The notes: generated by a model from the sequence alone, not told the origin. 64,000 nucleotides of DNA from Vandiemenella viatica (GCA_031002005.1 CM061919.1:17121687-17185686); one strand, 5' to 3'. Positions 30,486 to 42,241 are shown, counted from the first letter of the stretch. Numbers and translations: made by a program.

Positions 30486-32000
30486 TTATTCTTGTTTGAT
30501 GCCAGAATTGCAGTTTATCACCATATGCATCTTCAAGTTCTTGAAGAGGAATTTTCTCCGATTGTCACTTAAAACTGTCTTGTTGTGTGAGAAGCTTCGT
30601 TCGACATCGCAAGATGTGAAGGGAGCGTACTTAAACAGAGTCGGGTCACTGCAGTTTCATTCAGTCAAAACATATTCGCCACCATGTAAATTTTCACTAA
30701 TTTTACAAATTGTTTTATATCCCTTATTCCCACACAACACTTTATCAAATTTGTTTTTCAGCAAACTAGTCACACTGCCCCCTGCATGGCCTATTTCGGT
30801 TTCCACACTTTTAACGACCGCTAAACTTTCATTCAGTTCTAGACCAATATCTTCAAGACGAGAAATCGCAGTTGTGATGCCTGAAAAACTTGACTTTATG
30901 TACACCAAATTTCTGAACAAATTACTGGAAAAGAGTTCATGGGCAATTTTTATGGAAGATGCTTCCCTGCTATCAAAATTAGAAACTAGTTTCATTATGT
31001 TCTTTATGTTTTCATAATATTCACAGTAATAGCTAACTGCATCGAGCCATGTGCCCCAACAAGTAAGCACTGGTTGTGTTGGAAGAGGGACAGAAGGTGT
31101 GTCTTTTTTAAATTTTGCTACTCTCATAGGAGCTTTAACAAAAATCTTTTTTACATTTGATATTAACCTATTAACATCAGGGAAATTTAGTCTTACTTCC
31201 TCCGCAACTCTATGTAATTCATGAGCGAGACAAGTTAAATGCACCATCAAAGGATACAACATCTTCAGACATTTCCCAGCCTTTACCATGTACGGCACAG
31301 CGTCGGTCACAAATAGTTAGACATGTTCTCGGTTAACTTCACCGCTCCATAACAGTTTCATGGTGTTGTAGAAATGGACGGCAATTGTTGAGTGGTTTAC
31401 TGCTTCAAGAGCCTCACAGTCCAGTAAAAATATATCACCCGGTCTGTCAGAAAGTAGGGTTCCAACGATAACATTTACAACGTATCTTCCACAGGCATCA
31501 GTACTTTCATCCATTGATACCCAGATCTTATTGGTGCCTATCTTAGTTCTGATTGTCTGCAATACATTTTCATAACAAGACGGTAAATAGTTCTTCCTCA
31601 ATGTTGATTCGTTTGGAATTGACTGTGTTGTGTATTTCTCCAAGAACGATTTGAAATGCTCATTGTTCACCTTATTAAGTGGGATGTTGGCTGATACCAT
31701 CGTTTCACAGAGTTCTTTAGAAAAAATTGGCAATTTGGAAGATGATGAAGCTGTAGATGTATCCAAGAAAAGTCGCTGTTTGCTTTGTCGAGTTGAATGT
31801 TGTATTATGTTATTCTTGTGTCTTGTTGTATTGCAGTGTTGCTGCACATGAAATCGCTTTGTTACATTCACTTTAGTTTCACAAAATTTACGGAAAAGAA
31901 CTCTTTCATGTGTGCTAAAATACTCCTCTCCAAATTCCTTTATGTAACTCCGTAACTTTACACTTTCATAAAGTTTTGTTTTCGGCATGGCGGTACTCAC
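30486..32000 (-). pseudogene. hAT transposase with CGGBP1-type BED finger, two in-frame stops (copy 1)
   Basis: A single 505-codon frame from MSTAMPKTKLYESVKLRSYI to NCNSGIKQE, broken by TAA (31317-31319) and TGA (30657-30659). Domains: an N-terminal BED-like finger (FRKFCETKVNVTKRFHVQQH then CNTTRHKN, the C-C-H-H set), an RNase-H-like start at KIWVSMDESTDACGRYVVNV (first Asp), [13 protein letters not shown] in the helical insert, and a C-terminal dimerisation block FTSCDVERSFSHNKTVLSDN followed by RRKF. The finger and layout match the CGGBP1-related hAT group. Both stops are also in copy 2, so inactivation predates the split. hAT enzymes make 8-bp duplications, as seen. Confidence 0.88.
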
Positions 32001-33009
32001 TGATCCACAGCAGATTTAACACTTGTTCCGGATTATTTTCAAAAGCATTGGTGACAGTGCGTGAGTGGCTGAAGGCTTTGTGCTTGTTTCGACGCGGAGA
32101 GTCTGGTATGTGAGGAATTCCTGACCTTGGTAGGGAGGGGTTTCCCATTAAGCAACAGTTTCGCCATACTGAATCATAGGAAGACAATTGATTCCTCGCA
32201 ACTCATCGGTGGTCACTGCAGTGAACTCAAATGCCGTGATACCGTCGCAAGTGAGACATTGATTGACGCGGCTCGATACAGGCATGCTGCTGCTGCATAG
32301 TCGAATTTCAAAAGCGGTCGGAACATTTACGTTTAGAGAGTGACAATAATTTATAACTTTAATTCTTGACTGGTGAATTCTGAACAATTTAGTGACAATT
32401 AGTTTCGTTTCTTTCTCCAATGTATAACAGGAGTATATTTCTTTGAATAATTATCTTAATTTCTCTTCATTTATTACTTCTATCAAAAAATTACCAGATT
32501 TTTCCTCAAAATATGACCATAGGACCATAAAAATTGTTGAAATATGACCAGAATTAGGAAAATGGCCCGAATATGCATTTATAGGCTATATAAAATACAT
32601 TTAAATACAATCAGAAACGTTGAATCAGTGTTTATTTCAGCATTTCAGCTCAAAAAGAAGGCAGGAAAAAATATGACTTTTCCTAAAGATCAGAACTCTA
32701 TTCATGACGAATGACAAGCTAGTAGTAATGAGAAGTGGTGACACTGTGTGTAGACTTGATAGACATAAGCGTGGTGAGAACTTACAATCAGAGGAAATGA
32801 AGTACTGTTTACCCTTATCCATGGTCAAGAGGAGCAAGTATAATTAGTGGTGGTGGTTGGGATAGATGTATGTGCTTGATAAATAAATCAGATGAGAACT
32901 TAAAAGCGACCTGTGAATTGACTTAGTAGAAAAATAAACCTGCTAGCCTAAACAGTCGAGCATATTACCAACCCCACATGCATTCCTCGCTTGCCGCAGT
33001 AAGCTCATT

Positions 33010-33730
33010 AAATTGCTACACTGTATCTCTGGACTTTTGCAATTACTACATCTAATACTACATCAAACAGGACAGGTGACAATACACTTCCTTGCCTTCC
33101 TCTTTCCACGTGAAACCATTCTGAATGTTTACTGTGTATGCACACGCATGCGCACGCAGTTCTCACACTTCTTACAGATGTTCCTTATTAAATCCACAAT
33201 CCCTTCATCTACTCCTCTCTTTTTTAAACTTAGCCATTTGCTTTCCCTCAGTACTTTGTCATAGGCCTTTTTTATGTTGATGAAAGCTATTACTGTGTCT
33301 TTACTGCCATATTCCCACCTTTTCTCTATGCTTTGCATAAGTATAAAAATTGCATCTACCATAGATTTTCCTTGCTTGAAACCAAACTGCTCCTCTCTAG
33401 CTGTATTCTCTTGTCTTCGCTTAATTTTATTTAGAATATTTTTTTCATATATTTTCAGGCCATGACTCAGCAATCTAATACCCCTGTAGTTCTTGCATTA
33501 CGTTTTACTTCCTTTTTTATGAATTGGCAGTATGACGCCCTTCCTCCAATCCTCTGGTATTTTCCTTTATTTCCAGACTCTCCATATGACTCTATACAAT
33601 TCCCATAGTTGCTGCTGCTGCTTTTACCATTCTGCTGTCAGTTCATCTAGTCCTGGTGATTTCCCATTTGGTATTTCTTTCACTGCCAGTTCTAATTCAG
33701 CATGCTAAATTCTTCTGTTCCCATTTCTAA
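33010..33730 (-). pseudogene. RTE-like LINE RT, 5' half (copy 1)
   Basis: The reverse frame 33129-33473 encodes MLSHGLKIYEKNILNKIKRR, EEQFGFKQGKSMVDAIFILM, then TVIAFINIKKAYDKV (palm Asp position reads Asn where most have Asp) and LSLKKRGVDEGIVDLIRNI. A shifted continuation gives GSVLSPVLFDVVLDVVIAKV, the block before YADD. YADD itself is at 23930 on the other side of the intervening insertions. Confidence 0.75.
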
Positions 33731-34593
33731 AGTGGTTGTTCCATTTACTGTATTAAATACTTCCCCATAACTTTACTAAGTGAAACTACTACAAATATTA
33801 TAATTGTTAAATGTCCCTTCATCTGATACGCATCCCTATCCTTTATATACGTTAATTAAACTGAACATTTTGGATAATGAAATTATCCCCATATGGGAAA
33901 ATGCACCTTTTCTATTTAAAAGATTTTCAATACATTAAACTATTATCATAGTAAGTTTCTGATATTCCCTCATTGATTTATATACTTATCTTTACTCATG
34001 TAAACCATTTATTTATGAATTCTTTACATTTCTGAGTTTCCAACCAAGCTGTAAAATTGTTTTAAATTTTAAAAACCTTTATCTATTCTCGTTATCCCTT
34101 AAAATTTTCTATTTAACACTATTTTACCCTTTAAAACATTATATGATAACTTCATCCTCTATATTTAACTGAAATAACATTGTTTCTTCATATTATCAAT
34201 TTACATGTTTATGGCATCACAGTACTAACTATTTTTCTATTAACTTTTCTTATAAATTTTCCCAATTGGTGAATGATATGAGAAAATCTTAGTATTCGCA
34301 AGGATAATCTCTAATCTCTGCTATTGTTTGTGATAAATGGCATGCCCTTCTTGATTTTATTACAAAACATGATACCAAACTTTCTTTCTCTCTCATTTAA
34401 AATATTGCTCAAAAGCCTTTCTATGTTACTTGACTCCAAGTTTCTTCTTCCACAACTTGCTCCAGCAAATTCCCTTTATAATCAAAGGGTCAATAATGGT
34501 TTTGCAATTGGTTTTAAACTTTAAATTCTGTATAACATTTGCTGTTTGCAGTAGATACTTGCACTTCTTTTTATTAATGCTTCTCTGTTTTAG
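33731..34593 (+). other. CDKAL1 intron before exon 3, no element recognised
   Basis: Very AT-rich. It ends in the pyrimidine-rich acceptor TTCTCTGTTTTAG before 34594. The same sequence precedes the second exon copy. Confidence 0.5.
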
Positions 34594-34751
34594 AAATGAA
34601 ATAGAAGCTGGACAGAAACTAGGAAAACCTGTTGTAGTGGCTGGATGTGTTCCTCAAGGAGCACCAAAATCTACTTTCCTTCATGGTCTTAGTGTGATTG
34701 GTGTTCAACAAATTGATCGTGTTGTTGAGGTGGTTGAAGAAACTTTAAAAG
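34594..34751 (+). CDS. CDKAL1: CDKAL1 coding exon 3, copy 1
   Basis: The 158-bp exon is bounded by CTGTTTTAG and GTATAT. With two bases from exon 2 it reads [21 protein letters not shown], then [20 protein letters not shown] and [13 protein letters not shown]. Cys138 in AGCVPQ is the third N-terminal iron-sulfur cysteine. [15 protein letters not shown] is nearly invariant in CDKAL1. Residue spacing from exon 2 equals that of the human protein, which confirms the phase-2 join. It ends in phase 1. Later exons (radical-SAM domain, TRAM domain, C-terminal membrane anchor) are not in the window. A second copy at 49622 differs by one synonymous change. Confidence 0.93.
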
Positions 34752-36169
34752 GTATATTTTAACAATTTTTAAATTATGTTCACATCATATGTCAGTAATG
34801 TATTTAATGTCTATTTGCTCACATTTATTTTTCCTTGTCTATTAGCATCCACTAAATAAAATATTTGCAGGAATTAATTTATACCAGAGATTAATTTCTT
34901 GATTATTAGTTGAAGTGCAACTTTCAAAACTAAAATAATTTTATTCCTACAGCTACAAGAACAAATAAGTGCTGTTATCACACTTCCTTTAATGACCTGT
35001 CTGATATTGCTGCAGTATGTTAGAGTAACAGGTTATATCACTATTGCCAAGCTGTGTCTTTTTTAAAAAATATGAATGGTGATGGACGTTAACGATAAAC
35101 GTTTTTGTTTACAGTTTTTGATATATGCTTGTGGAACTAATTCTTCACACTTTCAGTAAATTTTGCATTTTACTGACTTATTCTTTAACCAAAGTAAATG
35201 CTATCAATCTAATTTTAAAGTTTAATGTATCAGATTTGCAGTGAAACTTCAATAATATTACAATTTAAAATATTTTTTTTATTCCATAAAAAGTGGTACA
35301 ACATTAATAATAGTCAATATAATAAATCTATGAATCCGGCATTTGTTTAAAAAAACTTTTTTTTTTAATTTAATAAAAAATGATTTTTAGGTTGGATAAA
35401 ATTGTAGACTTTAGGTGTAACAATGGAGAAAATTTATATAAAAATGTATTTTCAGAACACATTTATCATCTGATTTATGAAATTCTCTCTCAAATGGTTT
35501 ATATGAATTTTAGTTTAAAATAATCACCTGCCGAAATATCAAATTTGTTAACATTAATCATCTGGCACAAGTCAATGGTGACTGTGTATCCTTTTCTCGA
35601 TACAGTTCATGCAAGTTTTGTAGTTTAAAATCTTCATTCTGGATAAGGCTAAATGCCTCAAATTTCTGTTATGTGTATATATTAGAAAGCTTAGCAAATA
35701 CAATAAATTTACTTTATTCCTTATCCTGGTTTGGAAGTTATTTGCATGCAAATTGAACTAATATTTCATTTACTCATTGAATCGTCAAAACTCTAAAGTA
35801 CTTCATATTGTTGTGTAAAACTGAAATTTTTATGCAGAAAAGATACCTCCAAATCATAAGGAGAGTCTAAAACTGCTGATTTTCTGTTATCCATCCCGTA
35901 TTTACCGCAAACATGAAAACAATTTCTACCCTAATATCTCCATATGTCAAAGATTTTTTAAAATAAATGGAGCTTACTAAGCTTAACTAATGTGTTAATT
36001 TTTACTTCATTTCTCTTCTTATTTTGGAAGTTAGTGAAATTCAAAGATTTTAACCAAATAAAACATTCCATTATTATAATTCCATAGTACTTCCTGTATC
36101 ATAAGAAAAATGGAAAAAGCTTTTAGGCAGTATAAATCAAAAAAGAAAGTGAAAATGACTTATCACTCA
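34752..36169 (+). other. CDKAL1 intron after exon 3, AT-rich
   Basis: No element recognised with confidence. A stretch near 35650-35720 (CTCAAATTTCTGTTATGTGT...TACAATAAATTTACTTTATT) has a diverged relative near 59430-59500, so an unnamed repeat family is present. Confidence 0.35.
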
Positions 36170-36694
36170 CTAAAGTTGAGGGCTATGATGGTAAAAACAG
36201 CCATTCTAGCAATTTCACCTGGACTTTCTCCTGCACACATGTCACGTTCCTTGATGTGGACATCATGCTCAGGCAGGATGCCCTTCACACCTCTGTCCAC
36301 ATAAAACCCTATAATCGGCAGCAATATTTATATTTTCACAGTTGCCACCCATTCCATACCAAACGTTCCGTCCCTTACAGCCTTGCTATCCGTGGCAGAC
36401 ATATCTGTTCTGATGTTGAATCCCTCTTCCAGTGCTCCCAGAACCTATCCCAAACTCTTATTTTCCGCTCTTACCCAGCAGATATTGTATGTATACAAAT
36501 TTTCCATGCAATCACCCGCCCTCCACGTAACCACTCCCGCCCGGCACCTCTAAAATCCAACTGTTGCCCTGCCTTTGTCACCCAGTACTCTCATGGCCTC
36601 AAATCCATCAATCGAATCTTACAACAGGGGGATGACTTCCGTCACTCCTTTCCAGAAATGCACACTCTTTTACCAAAAACTTTACTAACTGTTT
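36170..36694 (+). pseudogene. Penelope-like RT fragment (copy 1), 5' of an insertion
   Basis: Shifted frames give VTFLDVDIMLRQDALHTSVH, then HIKPYNRQQYLYFHSCHPFH and TKRSVPYSLAIRGRHICSD, and RPPRNHSRPAPLKSNCCPAF with GLKSINRILQQG. This is the conserved end of the Penelope RT/thumb region. The frame stops at the boundary of a 1.64-kb insertion and resumes at 38338 with SADHLTSKI and SDSPKTPYGSFPC. Confidence 0.75.
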
Positions 36695-38337
36695 GTTAGG
36701 GTCCAGCTGTATACTGGGGTCGGTTATCGGTTTGCACACCTAAACTTGAAGTCTTCCAAAAATGTTACCAAAAGTTCTATAACCGTGAAAAACCTTGTAG
36801 AATGCTAACTGTAATGATGAAGACGGCCGCCACTTACAGATTAACCTCCTGTAAGAAAGGTGCTAAGTTAGAAATAAAAGTCTGAATCGCTGAGGTATAT
36901 ATTCTTAAAAATTTTCACAGAATTTACATAAAGTCACAGTTAGCAATAGCAATCGTAGAAAATCATTTGCCGAAGATCACAAGTCATGAAACAGAACAGA
37001 CCGCACCACCCCGAATGAAATTGAAAGTCAAAGTTCACATCGATGAACACATGTCAGAAAAGTTCGAATTTCTATGGTTGCCTATCCTGTTAGTAATGGC
37101 GTCAGTCAGCCATGCTGCCCAATTTCTGGCTTCCCATCAGCCACCACGAGCCGGGCTTACTCAAACCCACTAAACCACGATTTACGTGTTGACTCCACGA
37201 GATGTTCCGACAGACTGCCTGGAGACCGTGTCCGGGCTTCCTTTTGTCAAAATGGCCTACTGACCTAAACAACAGTCTATCTAGAAAAATTTTTTGTTAG
37301 CTGTGAACTTCCAGAAAATCACAAGATGAAGAGCGTAACAAGACAAGTGTGGTGATGTGGTTGGTTATGGTTTTAAAGCTTCCAGACCGGTGTAAATGAA
37401 TTTTGAAACTTGGTTAATCGGAAAGCTCACATGTTTAGAGTATTGCGATACGTCACATCCGAAATATGGATTTGCTAAAGTTTAAAATATCCAGTTTATG
37501 CTATTTTCAAAGTGTTCCCCAGCTCCTGCCGAGTTCAGTGGTGTAAAAATCTTTTAAATCGGTTGAGGATATCAAAAGTTATTTAATTTCTAAAATTTAC
37601 TAGTTTCCTGGATGGTGCAAGAATATATCCACTTTTTATTTAAAGTCTGTTATGGCCTGAAACTAATTTTAAATCGTACCTTTATTTAATTTAAGTACTT
37701 TAGAAAAGTTTTTAGTTCGTGAAATATGTTAGTCAGAAAGAAATTCAAGTTGCAAATCGGTTTCTACGACGTCATTAAAAAACGGATTTTTATTTATTCA
37801 TATCTTCTGTTTATTAGTTGATGGCTATTGGAAACTTAAAGAATATTGGCTTGCCGGTTATTTTGCTTTGTTAAATCTACTTTTAAACCTCTGAAATTAC
37901 TTAGATGTGCTGGAATTAATTATTGAACTCCACCCATGAGGTGATGCTTTAAAAATCATATTTACTGCTTTAAATTAGTCTGGAACTGTGAGTTATTAGA
38001 GAATTTAATATCAAATGGTGAAATTACTATTATACCAGTGCTTTACAGTGGTCAATTATGTGGAATATTAGTGTTATGGTTGTTTAACCAAACCTGTTTA
38101 CTTTACTTCAGAATTATTATGGATTACACTCATTTAGGTAAGTTTACAGTTTATATTTTGTTAGAAACTTCTTATTTATGGTTGCTATGTGTTGTTTATT
38201 TACTTTTCTGAACCTAAAGTGTTGTTATTTTGATTTCAACTATCGTATCATGTACTGAATGTTAACCTCAAACTTCGTCGGATTTTTACTGAATATCGAA
38301 AATTGAGAGTAAGGTAGCTTACATGTTCCCCGTACAA
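36695..38337. mobile_element. Unclassified 1643-bp insertion in the Penelope fragment
   Basis: The Penelope sequence is interrupted between LLPKTLLTV and the following block. GTTT occurs at both junctions (36691-36694 and 38338-38341) and may be a 4-bp target duplication. No convincing terminal inverted repeats and no transposase frame were seen. The second copy has exactly the same insert length (51721-53363). Identity unknown. Confidence 0.45.
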
Positions 38338-38830
38338 GTTTCAGCAGACCACCTAACCTCAAAAATATCTGGTTCACAAATACCCTCCATCAGACTCTCC
38401 AAAAACACCATATGGATCTTTTCCATGCAATAGATGCAACATGCATCCTTTCACTACAACATATTCCAACCTGATGACAGGAGAAACCTTCCCCATCATT
38501 GGACATGTCACATGCTCCACAACACACATCAGATACCAGCCAACACTGCACTAGTTCCTATATGGGCCTCACTATACAGCAGCTCTAAGTCAGAATGAAT
38601 GGCCACAGATAAACAGTCCACACCTGCAACTTATACCTCCCAGTACCAGAACATGCCAATTACCACATTCTAACAATCCCAGTGACTGTTTCACCTTGAG
38701 CGCGATCAGTGTTTTCCCTGAAACCACTACCGCTTCAGAACTTCAGAGATGGGAACTTGCATACCAAAATATCCTGGATACCAGACAACCACCTGGCCTC
38801 AACCACTGATAAATTCCACCTTTTAACCCA
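38338..38830 (+). pseudogene. Penelope-like C-terminal fragment (copy 1), 3' of the insertion
   Basis: Degraded frames give SDSPKTPYGSFPCNRCNMHPSF-like sequence in two steps, GETFPIIGHVTCSTTHIRYQP, and SAISVFPETTTASELQRWE with AYQNILDTRQPPG. The wording matches the reverse-strand copy at 7935-8509 and confirms one Penelope family. Confidence 0.7.
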
Positions 38831-38844
38831 TCACTCATTATTTA

Positions 38845-40364
38845 TTTATTTACGCCAATCAGCATTGTACATAAATATTTTACAAAGAAAAAGCCAAGGA
38901 TAATTGTTTAGGTTAAATACAAAAGTTATTACACAATGATAGACACAAGAAAATGATTTTATAAAGTTAATCAGTTAGTAGTAATCTTTAATGTTTGCTG
39001 AAAAAGATGATAGTGAATCTCCAAAAAAGATAATGTCTGCCGAGTACAGATTCACCAACCCGGCAATTCTGTTTCTGGGGCATGGTAGACATAGTTTTTG
39101 TTTGTGTTTTCAACTGCAAGTACCCTTCTGGTTCTTAGCACAGACTTTGTGCACATATAGCCAAAGTCAGATAAGATTTCTGGCAAGTCAATCAGCCCAT
39201 TGATAACTTTGAAAAAGAAAGACAACTCAGCCACTTTGTCTGCGACTTACTAAGCTACTCAGCTTATACTGGTGATAAACAGCACTGATACAGGGTGTCC
39301 AGAAAAGGACTCCCTGATTTCAAAATTAAATATCTCGAAAACAAAGATCGATAGCAGCTTTTGTAACTATTATTTCACACTGCTGTATACACTTCTTACA
39401 GCTGTCACGATAAACATACCGTTTACTGCATTCCTCTATCGATCTTTGTTTTCGAGATATTTAATTTTGAAATCAGGGAGTCCTTTTCTGGACACCCTGT
39501 ATTTATTGCATCCTCAGAAAGCTTATATTAGTATAAACATTTACAAAATTTTCGCTGTATTTTTTCAATACAATTGATGTTTTAGGCAGTGAATTGAGAC
39601 CAGACCACAGACCCATACTCCAATATGGGTTTGACAAATGTTGAGAAAAGAAGTATCAATGTTTTGGTATTTCTGAACTCCTTGCTTGCTCTACAAATAA
39701 ATCCTAGGCTTCGATAGGCATGAAGTGTTATGTGATTGATATGATCAGAGAAGGTTAATTTGTCATCAATAATCACACCAAGGTCTTTTATTGTTTTTAC
39801 TGTTTGGATAATTTGATTGTCAAGCAGGTAAATTGTGGGCAGTTGGTTGTGAGATTGCGAGAATGAGATCACTGCACATTTTTTTGTGTTTAATGGTAAC
39901 TTGTTCTTCGTACACCATTTCACAAGCTCTTCAATGTCTTGTTGGAGGATTTGTAGATGTTGTTCACTACAAATTACTCTGTAAATCTTCATGTCATCTG
40001 CGTACAGCTGGTATTCAGACCTGATGTCATCACCAATATCATTAATAAAGATACAGTTCAGGATTGGACTTAGATGCGAACCCTGTGGTACACCAGAAGT
40101 GACATTGAATTCGTTTGACAGATGACAAGCAACCCGTACCTGCAGGCGCCTATTGGAGAGTTACGAGCGCATCCATTTCAGTGCTTTTGATCTGTCACCA
40201 TAAAAACACAGCTTTTTTAGCAGGGCTTCATGGTTCACCATTTCAAAGGCCTTGCTGAAGTCTGTGTAAAGTGCATGTACTTCCTTACCTCTGCTCAGTG
40301 AATTTAGTATGTAGTTAACATAGCCATACAAATTGGTGGTTGTTAGTATTATCATTGTTATCAT
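38845..40364 (-). pseudogene. Jockey/CR1-like LINE, RT to C-terminus (copy 1)
   Basis: The reverse strand reads EVHALYTDFSKAFEMVNHEA, SGVPQGSHLSPILNCIFIND, QLYADDMKIYR (active site, near 40005), IQTVKTIKDLGVIIDDKLTF, LEYGSVVWSQF and, after a stop, the C-terminal part SKLSMG to FGDSLSSFSANIKDYY. It ends in a (TAAA)n tail near 38845. The order and tail fit a 5'-truncated jockey/CR1-type insertion. A MITE at 39291-39499 interrupts this copy only. Confidence 0.78.
39291..39499. mobile_element. 209-bp mariner-type MITE with 64-bp terminal repeats
   Basis: TA at 39289-39290 and 39500-39501. Arms 39291-39354 and 39436-39499 are inverted copies, starting CAGGGTGTCCAGAAAAGGAC. The duplicate segment has the plain site CTGATATTTATTGC near 54305, so the insertion is recent and precise. 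No coding capacity. It would be mobilised by a Tc1/mariner transposase. Confidence 0.92.
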
Positions 40365-40445
40365 TTAACTAGTTACAAATTTCTTCCAAATTTATTTCTT
40401 TATTGTTCATTTTACCACCATACTCTTTTGTTATATTATTAATTT

Positions 40446-40680
40446 TTTTTTAACTGCTTAACGCCTCTTAACAGCGAGGTCTTTAGAGACGGGAAAGGAT
40501 GGGAGAAAGGAATGGGAAGGAATTCGGCAATGGCCTTTTGAAGGAAGCATCCCGGCATTCGCCTGTAGTGATTTGGGAAACCTTGGAAAACCCAAATCTG
40601 GATGCCCGGACGGGGATTTGAACCAGCATCCTCCTGAATGCGAGGCCACAACGCTAACCGTTACACCACCATGCTCGGTG
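40446..40680 (-). mobile_element. tRNA-derived SINE, reverse, copy 1
   Basis: Flanked by perfect TTATTAATTT at 40436-40445 and 40681-40690. Reverse strand: head with TGGTGTAACGGTTAGCGTTG and a B box changed to GGTTCAAATCC, then the family body and a poly-A end. Same insertion in the second copy at 55253-55483. Confidence 0.9.
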
Positions 40681-41047
40681 TTATTAATTTAATCACCACC
40701 TGCAATATATATATATATCTATATATAACATCTCAGTCTTTCCTAACATATCGATAATTCTCTCAGTAATGTGTTAAACTTCGGCTTGTGCACACCTCCC
40801 AAACCACATGACTTGTTTCCTATAACATGAATAAGATGTAAAACCAAAATATTTTATATGTTTGTGTTCGTCATATATGTTTTTCATTCGTCGCAGCCTT
40901 CAACTTTGGTGAGTTATTTTCCTTTTCTTTGTCATTTATATTTCCTGTGATGCTAGGCACATTTATATGTTTTCATCTGTAAATCACAAGAAAAATTCAA
41001 TACTGGTGATTGTACTTTTATTTAAACCAATGGAAATACCAAATTTA

Positions 41048-41379
41048 AATGAGGGGGACCCAAAAATAACAAGAATCATAACCCTGCACATCATGTACTT
41101 GTAGTACCAGATTGCGCCACCCCTATGGCTGTTGTTGAACTCCTGTTAAATAATTCCACCAAATGGCGTCACCTGACAGGACTAGTGTGGTTTCTTTGGC
41201 AGGTTCTTTGTATTTGTGTACAGTATTCATGTGACATAAAAAGATGGTGGCTGATTCAAACTTACAACATATGGCTGTAAAGTTTTATTTTTTACTCGGC
41301 AAAAATGCAGCAGAAACTATTGTGATGATGCAAACAGCTTACAGAGAACATGCTCTTAGTAAAACTCAATTGTACTAAT
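41048..41379 (+). pseudogene. 5' end of a mariner element, truncated at the duplication breakpoint
   Basis: Identical in layout to 57525-57858: start region GAGGGGGACCCAAAAATAAC, then MVADSNLQ and VKFYFLLGKNAAETIVMMQT with EHALSKTQLY. The sequence then departs from copy 2 in the middle of the helix-turn-helix region. Confidence 0.75.
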
Positions 41380-41399
41380 AGTCCAAGATCCCAGAGCCC

Positions 41400-41830
41400 C
41401 CAGACCTACGTCATTTTAGCAAAGCTGAAATTTTGAGGATGAGTAGAGTAATATGTAGTTAAGAACGTATGCGTACTCGCCAGCATGGAAGTGGGGCCCT
41501 TTCAGAGGTAGCGGGTACTAAAGGGCCCAAAAAAATCTTGCTAACCTACGTCATTTTAGCAAAGCTGGTTTTTATATATGTTTTACAGGATATTGTTAAA
41601 AAACCAACATTCATTATTGCCAGACACTTCCTGTGGGCCATTACTTGAGCCAGACGCTTTAAAGGTCGTAAAAAAAGGAGGTAAACTACGTCATACTAGC
41701 AAGCCTGAATTTTATATATGTTGCTCGGGGTACTATTTCAAGACATTTTGTAAGCAGCCAGACCAATCCGATGGGCCAAAGTTCCTGCCAGACACGATAA
41801 ATGTCCCGTTCTGAATATGAGCGCGTGGCC
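41400..41830 (+). repeat. Three-copy 140-bp tandem repeat
   Basis: TACGTCATTTTAGCAAAGCT occurs at about 41407 and 41547, and a variant (TACGTCATACTAGCAAGCCT) at 41687, exactly 140 bp apart. The intervening parts share diverged words (GCCAG, TGGGCCA, TAAAGG). It lies in the part of the first contig that is not matched by copy 2. Confidence 0.6.
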
Positions 41831-42007
41831 AGTATTCATGCGCATGAGCGCGAGTGAGATATCTTTGTGTCTTATACACATGGTGTACCCTGTGATTATA
41901 TTTGTGTGTAACGTTTTTTTCAGTCTCTGGTCATGCTTCTGCTATAAGTTGACATTTCGAGTGAGTGAAATAAAAATTTAAATAATTACAGTGTTTAAAA
42001 ATATATC

Positions 42008-42241
42008 ATGACAGAGTTATTAAATTGTTTTTTTGTAACAATTCTAATGAGAATTTAATATTGTTTACTGAAGAGACGTTAACAAAGTGCCAACAAATTT
42101 TAAAACTTAGAAAGGATCATAATCTGAAATTAAAGATGTTGTTTTTCCAGTTGAATTATTTGAAAGTGGTTATCATAGAGAATGTTATAAGTCATTTACA
42201 GGATTGATGAAAAAATATTACAAATCCAAATCTACAACAAA
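42008..42241 (+). pseudogene. Fragment of an uncharacterised Cys-containing arthropod protein
   Basis: Across two frame changes the reading is MTELLNC, then CNNSNENLILFTEETLTKCQ, LKLRKDHNLKL, and KDVVFPVELFESGYHRECYK with SFTGLMKKYYKSK. The pattern of an opening Cys pair, a TLxKCQxILxLRK helix and GYHxxCYxxFT recalls the N-terminus of an expanded, poorly characterised arthropod protein family often linked to transposons. I do not know its function. The first frame break sits in a T7 run. The sequence ends at the assembly gap. Confidence 0.45.

Larger units (their letters stand above)
24203..32700 (-). mobile_element. hAT element (about 2.55 kb without the LINE inside it)
   Basis: The 8-bp duplications TTCATGAC at 24195-24202 and 32701-32708 flank ends TAGGGTTCGGATCTTTA and, reverse complemented, TAGAGTTCTGATCTTTA. 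AAATATGACC-type words repeat near both ends: three times within 24240-24305, one with a mismatch, and twice within 32500-32550. This resembles hAT subterminal binding sites. It carries a transposase pseudogene on the reverse strand and a later LINE insertion at 24349-30284. The uninterrupted counterpart is 45180-47728 (2549 bp). Confidence 0.88.
22365..41379 (+). repeat. Large duplicated segment, copy 1 (or first haplotype)
   Basis: From 22365 the sequence matches 43344 onward nearly base for base, ending at TTGTACTAAT (41379; 57858 in copy 2). Differences are scattered substitutions, single-base homopolymer indels and three large insertions. Copy 1 alone has the LINE at 24349-30284 and the MITE at 39291-39499. 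Copy 2 alone has the Helitron at 55509-57185. The left limit is only the point where copy 2 emerges from the N gap, so the true duplication may start earlier. Confidence 0.9.
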
